Source: Kwoniella bestiolae CBS 10118
Taxonomy: Eukaryota > Basidiomycota > Tremellomycetes > Tremellales > Cryptococcaceae
Direction of reading: 5' to 3'
Assembly: GCF_000512585.2 (NCBI RefSeq)
Contig: NC_089248.1
Coordinates: 1,488,001-1,552,000, forward strand
DNA length: 64,000 nucleotides
Position numbers and translations under genes: made by a program. This document shows, in pieces, positions 48,628 through 59,572 of this stretch. The notes below the pieces were generated by a model. The model was not told the origin of the DNA. It searched no databases and was given only the letters and a program-made list of their open reading frames with translations. The stretch's first letter is position 1, and every line of letters starts with the position of its first letter.

Positions 48628-50157
48628 TCAGCTCGCCATTTCCGTGGGGAATAGGCCAAGACCAAGCTGAACAAAAGAACTAACATTATCTCCCTCCCCC
48701 TCATCTCTCTTCCTCTTTCCCCTAGTCTCGACCTCATCCTCACTCTCACTTTCCTCCTTCTTCCCTCGATTGGGCCTTCGTCGAGTACTCACACTATCCC
48801 TCCTTGATCGGACGACGGGCGTAGCAGAACGAGCAGGGGTAGGAGCAGGTTTGGCCTTGGGTGGTCTACCCGGTTTACGCTTAACGGGAGAAGATACCTC
48901 CTCTTCCTCTTCCTCTTCCTCCTCCTCTTCTTCTTCTTCTGGGGCGTCGTCATCTTCATTCTCTTCCTCTTCTCCACCTTCCTCTGCTGCTTCCTCTTCG
49001 TCCCGAGCTTCCTCCTCTGTTTGCTGCTCCTGCTCCTGCTCCTCGTCTGCCTTACCTGCATTCGTTTTACTAGGACTTGCCCCACCCCACTTCTTATCCT
49101 TCCCCGGATCCTCGGCCCTAGTATAAATCATCCCCTCCCAATCGCCATCTTTCTCCTCTGATCCTCCTTCCACTTGATCATCCCCCTCCTCATCGCCTTC
49201 AGCTGTACTCCTTCCCTTAAAATACGGCAAATCGAAAGTCTCCTTGAAATGCCTCGAGTTAATCACCTTGGCAGATTTCGACTTTGTCCCCTTCTCTTTC
49301 TCCTTCTCCTTCTCGTGAGTAGATGACTTTGTAGGTTTACCTTTCTTGTTGCGTGGAGAGGTTATGGAAATGTCCGATAGAGGGGATAAGGAAGATCGGT
49401 TTGAATTGGGGGACTTGGCCCTGGTCTCACCTGGATGGTTGGGGTGAGCGAGTAAGGGTGAAAGAAGGGGTGGAGAGGAAGGAAGGGAGGCAGAGGAGCT
49501 TGATGACTATATATACCCCTTGTTAGCTGGATCCAATCTGACCATCTCGTCTGCCTACATGGTTTGTGGTATAGCTCTGATACAGCATGTCATGTCCCGA
49601 GATATCGAAATAAAGGACAGAAAGACAGAGATAGGTCAACTCACCATCTCATCTAGCGTTTCTAGATTGTACAGTCCCCCCAACCTATCCCAAAGCTCTT
49701 CGATGGGTATCCAAATTCCAGTACGTTTGTGCATTGATGATTGCAGTTGAATGATGAGTATGTGTTTATGGCGGCCGACTGGGCGATCAAGATGCAGGTA
49801 GACATGAGCTGGCAAATTCTGTTCTCATGACACATGACATATACAGTCAAATTACAGGTGACTGAACATTGGCATGTGGACACGAAGACTAGGAGGGGAC
49901 TGACTCACTCGGTCGGACATCGATTACACTTCTCAACAGCGCTGCTTCCCTATGTACAATTGTATCATGTCATTAGCGAGCTATCCTTCTCTCTGCCATT
50001 GCCTCTCAGTATTAGGGATATGAAGCTATACCAAGGCCGCATAGCTGATGACATATAGTATCAGAACCACTCACATCTCCAACTCCGACACCGTAGGCGT
50101 AGGCGAATGACCCATCATCACATCAGGTTCGTTCTTGGGTTTAGGCGAGGGCGACAT
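48628..50157 (-). CDS. EAF7: NuA4 histone acetyltransferase subunit Eaf7
   Basis: Chromatin-modifying complex subunit (CT20/MRGBP family). Exons on the minus strand: 50157-50075, 49949-49909, 49778-49645, 49506-48628; 378 residues. The conserved core is split over exons 1-3: SELEMEAALLRSVIDVRPIG, RHKHILIIQLQSSMHKRTGI and WIPIEELWDRLGGLYNLETL. This is the fungal Eaf7 pattern of ALLR..RP.G.HKH then IW..L..LY.L..L. Exon 4 encodes a long disordered tail with basic EKEKEKEK, a second conserved stretch HFKETFDLPYFKG, a run of about 14 consecutive Glu, and an AT-hook-like KRKPGRPPKAK. An apparent Ser-rich frame on the opposite strand (48770-49126) is the mirror image of the Glu run. Confidence 0.85.
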
Positions 50158-50601
50158 ATTAGTGGTGCGTTGGCTTTCTTCCTTGGGGGTTCTCGACGTG
50201 TAGAATTGCGGGTTCTTTCACCTCTGGACAGACGAGCTCTGTGATCGTCTCTGGAGTAGATGAGTATCTATACTTGTATGCTCTTGGTACGGGTGAAGAG
50301 TGAAGAATCAAGTATTCGATGCTACCAGCGTGGAGGTTGAACGACGCGTGCCTGAATGTCGAAGTCGGAACTCCGAATGGGTGGTGACGGCGGAATGAAC
50401 GATGATGACGGGCGATACTTGACGATAAAGAACAAATAACAAGGATGCACAAATTGTCCCACAACTCAAGCTAAGTATCTCATGTATTTCTACGTTCATC
50501 GACATGTACAAGATTGTTCTTCCTTCCATACTCACACTATTCGCATATATACAACATCGTGTCCCTCCCTTCACGTCTCAAGATAGTTTACTTATCAACC
50601 T
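50158..50601. promoter_or_regulatory. Upstream region of EAF7 and 3' UTR of SEC1
   Basis: 444 bases: both flanking genes are on the minus strand, so this is the EAF7 promoter plus the SEC1 3' UTR. No gene or clear motif. Confidence 0.35.
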
Positions 50602-53600
50602 CTAAATCTTCATACCGAACAATTTCTTCTTCTTCTTCTTCTCCACCCCGTCTTTACCACCCCCACTACCCATACTTAGATTACTCATCGAGTCGTTAAG
50701 CGAGCTGGCATAGGACGACTGATGTTGTAATTTGGGTTGTTGGAGGTGTTGATTCTGGACTTGAGGTTGTGGGGGAGGTATTATGGGTGGTCCGACGGGT
50801 ATGGTCCAATGTCTGAAGTCTAGGATACTGTGATGGTACATGTGGTCAGTAAGGTTTGATTAAAGAGACATAGTGTCCTGATGGAACACATCCCGTTGAA
50901 TTCGCATAGTGGGATCATATAATTCGAACCAAAGGCAAGTTTCACTCACTTCTGGTACGATGTGGGTTGACCAGGCGATCGATGTGGCCTATTTGGTCCC
51001 TGAGGATGAGGCTGGAGCCCTCCAGGAGGGTTTGCACCTATACCTCCTCGTCCTAGAGCTCTCATCTGCTGCGTGAATATCTCAGGCGTCAAGACATGGG
51101 TTGAGCCTAAGGTGAAAAAGTCAGATCAGCTTTGTTTCCCTAGTATATCACAGAAGGTACCGCCTTCATTGAATATTAAAAAGGTATTCGAAGCGATGGG
51201 GGGACCCAAACTCACCAATGTAGACATCTTTGCCCAACGCCTGTCCGACCGTATAAGCACACCTCATCTCACTATAAGTCATACCCCCAGCAATGAAGAT
51301 GATTATCCTCTGCTTGCCCTCCGTATTGTTCATACGAGCAGAAGGTGCCTTATGCCATGTCGGTCTAGCAGACCGCAGTGAGCCAGATTGCGTAGGGGCA
51401 GCGAGAGTATGAGCTCCTCCTGCTCTGAGAGAGGCAGATGCGTCGACAGGGGCGTCACGGATGTAAGGGAAGTTGGATTGATCGAGTCGGGACGAGGATT
51501 GGTCCTGTCATATGAATCAGTCAGTTCTGTTTCGTCATTGTAGGATATATCGGTGGAACATTATCAAGAGGATCATTTCACGGAACATATTGGAAAGAGG
51601 GAGTAGCTGGTCATCAGCGAAGAAATTGAACCCACCTCCAGGACCATCTGCACAATAGGTTTATACCTCGACAACTCATATTCACCTTCCTGATTCGAAG
51701 GTTTCTGCTTGATCCTAGACTTATTTGATCTGCTCGAGTCCTACCACGCAATGCAACATATCAGCCCTATTATATCCCATCTGCGAAAGAATACAGTAGA
51801 GGAAGCAGCTCACTTTTATCACCTTCACACCAAGATGTATCAGATTATTGACCATATCCTGCTCCGAGATCGATAATCTGGCATGTTGATATAGTCTCCG
51901 TCTATCTTCATCTGCTACTCCGTCTCTGAAAAGGATGTATAACGCCATGATTCGCACTTTATCCAAGGACCTGCATCCCACATATTAGATCAGCACATTC
52001 TTTCCCTCGATTCATAGACAAAGGCGCCCAATTAAACCACTCACGTAATGTTCACACGATCATCCAGTAATGGAACCATCTCTTCTACTATCGTCTTTGG
52101 TGTTTTGCCTTCTGACGTGTATCCCGTCGCACAACACTACACAAGACGTCAGATTAGAGTGCCTGTCGGATAAGGAACCGCTAGCTTACCTGTTCAACAT
52201 TGGCTACAAGGGACAACTTCTTCTTCTCAAATAATGACATACATTCCTGAGCCATATCAAGATGTAGCGAGAACTGTTCACGCTGAGTTTGGAACTGAGG
52301 TAGGGAAGCTAACATGTCTTTGAGGTCGTTCACATTGACATTGCCGCCGCTGTATATACACATCGTCGATCAATCAGCTTGTATTCCGCGTTACAACGAG
52401 CTGATGGGGGCATGCGAGGTCAACAAACTTACCCTCCAAATCCTGCATTCTCCTGCGCGAACTTCCCAAAATCCGTCATAAGCGTATCGATAGCATCTTT
52501 CATATGCAGGTGTCGGACAGAGCACCAGACAGGATCGACTTCTGTCAATTCGGCAATCTTCTCTTCTTTCCCTCCTATCGTATTCGTGTATGTGTACCTG
52601 CGCAAATCATGATATCAGCTATCTGACTACACAATCAGGCAAACAATGGAGATGCCCAGGTTATCAAGAGCTCATTAAGTGACCATTATCGAAGAATCAT
52701 CAAGCTCACTTGTATCTCACACCATCTTCTATCTTCAGCAGATCATTCACCATCGCCTGATACCAGAACTCATGTAATAACGGCGCAGCAGGATCCATCG
52801 ACCGGTCTACTACGAACAATACACCCTTCGGTCTACCGCTTGCAGGCTATACGAAATCAGCATTGTCAGCTCTTGTCCACTTCACTTGAACAAGATTGGT
52901 TGAGTCAATACTCACGGGGAATTCAGGATTATTCTGCAAATATTCATCCAAATCCGCTTGCAGCTGATTCGCAATCTTCTTGCTTAGATGTTCCCCAACG
53001 ATCTCGGGTGTCTTCTGTCCACCTCCCATTGCTGATCTCCATCGTAAGGACTGTGGTGCCTGCTGCTGGACAGGGGCAGAAGCTTGAGTTTGTGCTGCCA
53101 GCGGACCAAGGGGTGAATGGTGGTGGGGTTGGTAATATCTGATATAAGGGGATTCGTCTATTGTTGCGAGGAAGTTCAATATCTGCATAAAAGGCCGAAA
53201 GCATGATCAGTGAAAGCTGTTTGGACAATTGTAACCGACAAGCTTACAGATCGGCCGGCAACTTTAACATCATCCTCGAACGCTTCTATGGCTAGATCTG
53301 CCGATGCGGCTCCTCCCAAAGGCCCGAACATGGTGAAGAATGATCCCGGGTTCTTCAACGAGAATACTCTATCTTCAATAGCTACGGAGATGTGTCAGCT
53401 TATGCTTTTCACATTTCAAGAAAGGCGTAGCTTACCCCAGACATTGCAATACAGTTCTACGAAAGCCTGCAAGACACCGCCTTGTAGACCGTCGGTAAGC
53501 TTCTGCGCCAGTCTGTCATCGATACCTATACCACCACTTTGTAAGCTTGGTGTCCATTCTAGAGCAGGGGTTATAGACAGCTCACCATCTATAAAGTATA

Positions 53601-54130
53601 AATGAGCAGATTTATAAGTCCTCCTTCCGTTGAAATCCGCTAATATACGATCCACATTCTGAGCAGTTGGAGTCAAGAGGTATATGGCATCTACCGACAT
53701 GGGTGGTCGTGGGGAATGTAACGGTTCGACGGCTAGCATCCAATCGCAAATGCAGGTCAGCTATACTCACAAGCTAGAAATTGACCACGATGTATGGAAG
53801 CGAGTCAGTGGAACGAGGCAAACTTACAAGTAACATTCTGCTGGAGAATATCAAAGTTCTTGTACACCGTATCCAACAATGCCTGGGAATGATCATCTGT
53901 AATGAGGATCTTCCATGCTGGAGGCGGTATAGACTGTATCGCCGAGGTGAATCCTGTTATGAGTGGATGAGCAGTGTCAGTATAATGAATGGCAGATGCT
54001 TATAGATGCGTTGGAAGTGGGACCGGGCGGGTTGACCCCGAGAATAACGGTCGGACGACCAGTATCTCCGTAAGTGACAGAGTACAGCAACTAACGACTC
54101 ACGTTTCTTGAGAAGATCTCTGAGGGGCAT
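50602..54130 (-). CDS. SEC1: Sec1/Munc18-family exocytosis protein Sec1
   Basis: SM protein that clasps plasma-membrane syntaxin and SNARE complexes for vesicle fusion. Exons on the minus strand: 54130-54103, 53953-53828, 53732-53586, 53525-53436, 53381-53248, 53182-52916, 52846-52710, 52597-52433, 52349-52190, 52136-52045, 51970-51814, 51740-51636, 51504-51216, 51106-50950, 50827-50602; 759 residues. Family text: PPPAWKILITDDHSQALLDT, AIYLLTPTAQNVDRILADF, AHLYFIDG, GRPKGVLFVVDRSMDPAAPL, LLHEFWYQAMVNDLLKIEDG, VRIMALYILFRDGVADEDRR, YELSRYKPIVQMVLE and RIIIFIAGGMTYSEMRCAY. It ends in about 130 extra residues, Pro/Gln-rich then lysine-rich (EKKKKKKLFGMKI), absent from Sly1 and Vps45. I call Sec1 rather than Sly1/Vps45 from this C-terminal tail and overall length. 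Confidence 0.88.
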
Positions 54131-54449
54131 GGTGAGGGGAGGGCGAGGATGACGAGCTTGTCACTATGTCAAGATATATATATATGTGTTGGTAATACCC
54201 GTAGAGAGAAAAAAGAATGAGAGTGGGTGAGATGATGATGAGGTCATGTGGATGTAGTTATATGTTTGTATGGTGGTGATGAACGTTACGTAATGTGCAC
54301 TGACCTCTCCGTCGCGTTTCAGGTCGACAACATGGATTATGAATTTCAACATTTTAGACATTTTAGACATTTTCAGAAATCATTTATTCCACTTCTTGAC
54401 TCTTCATTCACCCATTCATACCAGCAAGAGCTGTTCTCTCCCAGCCAAG
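54131..54449. promoter_or_regulatory. Shared divergent promoter, SEC1 / KAP114
   Basis: 319 bases between divergent starts. An alternating AT tract (ATATATATATAT, about 54174-54185) lies about 45-55 bases upstream of the SEC1 ATG and may be its TATA element. A triple direct repeat of TTTAGACA/TTTTAGACATTTT words (about 54353-54374) lies just upstream of the importin ATG. Confidence 0.45.
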
Positions 54450-57400
54450 ATGGAACAGAAAGTACTGGTTTGCCTACAAGCTACTCTGAGCCCAGAGGAA
54501 TCGACGCGTAAACATGCAGAGGAGCAATTGAAGCAGTTATTCTTGGTGCCTGGTATGTTGGTGCTTTTACCGACATCTGTATATGTACGAGAAATTGGAT
54601 AGATAGCTGATGGTGTGACTTCTATCACAGAGGGAGGATTAAGTCTCGCTAGAATACTGTTAGCTCAAGAAGTTGATCTCTCACAGCGACAGATAAGTCC
54701 TTCACACAGTCCTGTTCAAGCGGGTCAAGCTGACATCATCCCTCCTATGGACCATACTCCGCCGGTATATTGTTACAGCAGTATGTGAACCAGCATTGGA
54801 CACCTGCTTCGGCTTCTTTCCAACATCCTATAACACCCATCGAAGTGAGCTATCTTTCAAACGTCATGTTGACTGAAGAACTGATAAGCTCATGCTATGC
54901 TTCACAGGTCAAAGGTGAAATTCGACCGTTGATATTTAGTGGATTATCGGATCCTCAGCGTAAAATCAGATCATCAGCTGTGAGTCCTGCCTATATTCCT
55001 TTTTCACCTCCTTTCCCGAGGCAAAAGTCGGCATGAGCTCATAAGTTGATCTTATAGGCATTCGCATTATCAACCATAGCGAAATACGACTGGCCGGAGG
55101 ATTACCCAGACCTCCTATCCAGCCTGGTCGGTCTGCTAAGCGGTACCCCAAATGCAGTTCACGGGGCTATGCGAGTGATATCAGATTTCGTAAGAAACGA
55201 TCTGAGTGAAGATCAGCTATTACCTGTCGTGCAGGATCTGTTACCTGCTGTATTGAACATATTGGGTGATCCTGAGGTGAGTTGAGCAGTCCACAGTTTG
55301 CTTTCCCACTTCACAAGATTGTTCCCGACGAAAAGGTTTAAGTGGTGGCCTATATGTTAACTCCCTGATACCTCCATAGCGTCACTCAGCCACCACTCGA
55401 GCTCAGACGATATCAGTCTTCCGACAGACTTTACGAATGCTAGAAACTGTTAAAGATGAGCATCCCGCCTCGGTCAAATCAGCAATGGACAGCTTATCAC
55501 CCGTCTGGTTGAAGGCTTTTACTCAGCTGTTATCGTTGGATGCCGCTGAAGAAGTGAGGAAGAACTGGGAGGAGTTGAGCATACGTATTGAAATTTTCAG
55601 GGTGAGTAGGTTATCCAATGTCTCGATACATCATGTTACCCGAATAGTGTCGCAAAGTCTACGAGCTGATATCCTGCAATTCACACCAGACATTCTCATT
55701 ATACCACAACGCCTTCCCCAAATACCTCCATCCCCATCTTTCCTCCTATATACCCCTGTCTATCCAAAATCTCAAATCACTCTTACCTTCCTTCCACTCA
55801 TACTACCTATCCAACGCAGAAGATTCGCATGAACCTCCCTCACCCACATCAGATGTAGGTATGCTAGACCCGAAGATCGATATCACCGATTTGGCCTGTG
55901 CGATATTCGATTTCCTAACTCCTGCTGTGCGGACCAAGAACGCACCTTCGATTTTGTTGGATGGTCAGGGGAATGGAAATGAGGTGATGCAAGGAGTCGT
56001 GGATGTGGTTTTAGACTATACACAAATAACTAGGGAGAACGTGAGTGGTCCATAATCACCAATTACTGTCGGTCATCTTCAGAGGTAGTCGCATCTACAG
56101 GGTGGATGAGCTGATTATGCGAGTTCATCACAGGAAGAAGAGTGGATGGAAGATCCAAATGCATTTGTCATTGACGAAGATGACGAGACCGAACAGTATG
56201 GTATCCGAACATCAGGATATGACTTGATCGGTGTAAGTCAGCTAAATTTCGCCGAAGAGCGTATACAGCAAGCAAGCTGAAACCAAAGATAGTCAATGAT
56301 GGACAAATGGCCTCATCCCGTCACATCCATCCTGCAATCGCGAGTCCAACACAAAGTCCACGATTCGGCAGGAGCAAGATCATCCGGTAACCCTGATTGG
56401 TGAGCTATCCCAAGCACTCAGAAAATCATTAGCTGATGCCCCATTTGATGTGTAGGTGGAAACCTCTCGAATCGGCATTATCGCTCATCGGAGGAGTTTC
56501 AGACGATCTACGAAATATACTAGAAGATGACGAAGCTGATGGCAAAACACCATCGTTCGATGTGCAATTCCTGTTTGATCAGGTCATCCCTGGCTTATTG
56601 AGTCAATCGGGTCAGTCATTGTTTTGATCGTATCGAACATGTCAGCTGACGATATCAAAACATAACGTACTCAGAAACCCCTTTCTTGCAAGGCCGAGCA
56701 TTCGTCTTCGCGTCTCAATTCGCCTCCCTACTTTCCGATAGTCTGGCAGGACAGTACCTCGGCGCTGCTGTGCACGTACTGGATTCAAGGGATGTGAGCG
56801 TACCTGTCAAGATCTCAGCAGTCAAGACCATAAAGAAGTGAGTTCAGAGTCAATCTCATCGAGCCGGACTTATTGTTCGGTCCGCACCTGCGATGCTAAT
56901 ACCCTCTCACAGCTTCTGTCGCCATGTCTCACCAGAAATCATGCAACCTCAATCCCGACAAGTCCTCTCTCTTCTCTTACCACTCTTACCGGAAATTACC
57001 AATGAGACTTTGTACTTGGTACTCGAAACTATAAGAGCGGTATTTGCATTGGATACAGATTTGATCAATGGTGATTCGGTTGTGGAAGTTGCTAGTAGAA
57101 TATATGATGTCTGGGTAAGATATACCGATGGTAAGTAAGATCGGTACTTCTCTCTACCCAGACGGTTAGACCAATATCACTTTGACGAGGCGATATTTCT
57201 CTTTGTCAAAGCTAGTTATAGGCTAACAACTAATACAAATCTACCATAGATCCAGTCACAACAGCCATAGTAGAAGAGACGTTCGAAGCCCTAGCCTCCC
57301 TGCCCAATCCCTCAGTAGCTCCCGCCCTGGTCAGATTGATAGGTCCCAAACTTGCCGAAGCGATCTCGACTCCGGTGGATGACGATGCAGTCCATATACC

Positions 57401-59267
57401 TGGTGAAGCTGTTCAGCTGGCCAACAGTCTGATAAGGACCAGAGGTGGACCGCTGGAGCCTGAGCTGATAGGTAGTGTCACTGTTGCTGTTATGGGTGTG
57501 TTGAGGAGTACGGATGATATGGATGTGATTCAGGTGAGCTCAGCTGCATCTTTCTCCTGCCCCACCTAAGGAAAGGAACGTAGCTGATTTGTGGATGTTT
57601 GGTGTGGGTAGCACGGGATGATACATCTTACTTTGGTTGTTAGGAAGGATTGTGATAAGCTTATACAGTGGTGAGTACATCGGACTCTCAAAATCAGTCT
57701 CCAATCGTATCTGCGAGGTGACTCCAACAAATCAATGTTCTCATCCACCGATGCGATTCAAGATGGCTAACCGAGCTGAACATGCCTCCTTTGCCACACA
57801 GGCACGACTCTGAAGGCAACAACGGTATTCACTCAATCTTCCACCTCTTATCTCGTTTCCTTGCACCTACATTCTCCGAGTCAGGCGGTATCTTTGTCGG
57901 TGAATTGGTGATGCACCTATTCAGAAAAGCAGGAAGCGTTATGGCTCCCGTTTTGCCTGACTTGTTGAGAGCTGTGGTGGGGAGATTGGTGACTGCTCAA
58001 TTACCAAGTTTCATCCAGGTGAGTCAGCGTGCCTCATACCTAACCACCTATCCAAGCTGTCGGCTTGTGAACGACACGCCGCTCATTATGGATCCGAGGA
58101 CTGCGCTCATCCATACCACAACAAACAGACACTGGTCCTCCCATTCGCATACCTCTTCGGAACAGAATATACCACCTCCACGATTGACCTGCTATCTTCA
58201 TTCGCTGTACCCCTTCCCGATGGTACTGAGAAATCAGGGTTAGAAGTGGTCTTAGCAGCGTGGTGTGAGCACTCCGATACTATCACGGGATCATGGAATA
58301 TCAGGGTATCAGATTTGGGATTATCGAAGTTGTTTGCTATGTCTTCTCAGGATCAGAGGTTGAGCGGGGTGGTGGTTAGAGGGGATCTGGTGATTGATGA
58401 GAGGAACAGGGATAGTGCGTTTCCTTTTTCACCTGAATCACTTGAATCTGCCTGTGCTGTAGACTTTACGAGGACTGTCGGCTGATGTAATTTGATGGAA
58501 TAGCTATAATGACAAGATCACGAACCAGGACAAGTCAGTTGACGATGTCTCTTCTTTTCTCAATCAGATCGATCAAGCTGATGTTGAAACATAACAGACC
58601 CAAATCAATATACCCAGATACCCTTCCCTCTCAAGGCATTCAAGTTGATATTGAAGGATGTACAGGCTGAACCTGGTGCGAAGGGGAAGGGGAAGAAGGT
58701 GGATTATGATATCGAGGAGGATGATGGGGTGAGTGCGATTCTCGTGATCGGACATGATGGACCGATAGAGTATATGATAGATTGAGCTAAATATGGGCGG
58801 TGGTACAGGACGAAGATTGGGATGATGATGATCTCTTGGCTGGAGGTGATGGCGTAGGGGAGTTTGATTATCTATCATGTGCGTATACGTTCCTCATTCT
58901 CTCACTCGACCACCGCTCAAACCTCAGAAAGGATCGGTCCTATCAAACGATATCATTTGGCAGTATCACTTACTGATGTGTGATACCATAGCCTGGCTAG
59001 ACGATAAAGGGGGGAACGAGAATGACGCGCAGGACGACGACGAGGATTTGAAATCCGATCCCTTGGCTCAGATCGATATGGGGGTGAGTGACTGCGTCTA
59101 CTGTGTTCCAAATAAATGGGCTAATTTTGATTGTCATCGCACAGCAACATCTCACGGATATACTTAGACAAGCATATACAGATGGGAATAGTAATATCCA
59201 TCAGATGATTGATAGTTTGAGTGAGGTTGAGAAGAAGACTTTGAGGGATGTATTGACTTTATCGTAG
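54450..59267 (+). CDS. KAP114: Importin-beta family karyopherin Kap114/importin-9
   Basis: Nuclear import receptor; homologues carry TBP, histones H2A-H2B and other cargo. About 20 exons and 1,060-1,070 residues: 54450-54552, 54629 to about 54730, about 54780-54844, 54908-54979, 55058-55276, 55380-55601, 55648-56040, 56134-56232, 56293-56399, 56456-56610, 56675-56837, 56913-57130, 57250-57533, 57612-57670, 57802-58018, 58129-58414, 58504-58533, 58598-58728, 58809-58878, 58992-59083, 59145-59267. N-terminal HEAT repeats (STRKHAEEQLKQL, ARILLAQEVDLSQRQ, YVNQHW) are followed by the importin-9 signature GTPNAVHGAMRVISDF. Near the C-terminus are the family's acidic insert (DEDWDDDDLLAGGDG) and LTDILRQAYTDG. 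The join near 54690-54780 is unresolved: expected text occurs in two frames without a canonical intron between them. Confidence 0.83.
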
Positions 59268-59572
59268 TTTAGCTCATATAGAGGGAAAGGATTATACCAT
59301 GTTATGGGTACAGTATATATCATTCCGATGCGATCATTCGATCTTATCATTTGACCTGCGTACGAAATAATATGATTGTGAAATGTTCAACAAACAGGTT
59401 TAACAATATGCGATACAAGTACAACATTACAATCCTATTCATCTTGATAGACCAAGTCGAATGACCCTAACATCCTAATTCCTATTCTATAACAAGCCAA
59501 GAAATAACAGAAAAGTCCAAAATCAACAAAGAAATAGCGAGAGACGCAAATCCATCTTTACAGAATGAACAA
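59268..59572. other. Convergent intergenic region
   Basis: 305 bases between the importin stop and the glycosyltransferase stop. AT-rich. The last 50 bases could be coding if the alternative 3' splice of the glycosyltransferase gene is used. Otherwise nothing seen. Confidence 0.4.

Noticed and set aside
48770..49126. Plus-strand Ser-rich frame opposite EAF7
   Set aside because: It is the mirror of the GAG/GAA Glu repeat; the minus strand has the conserved Eaf7 core and splice sites.
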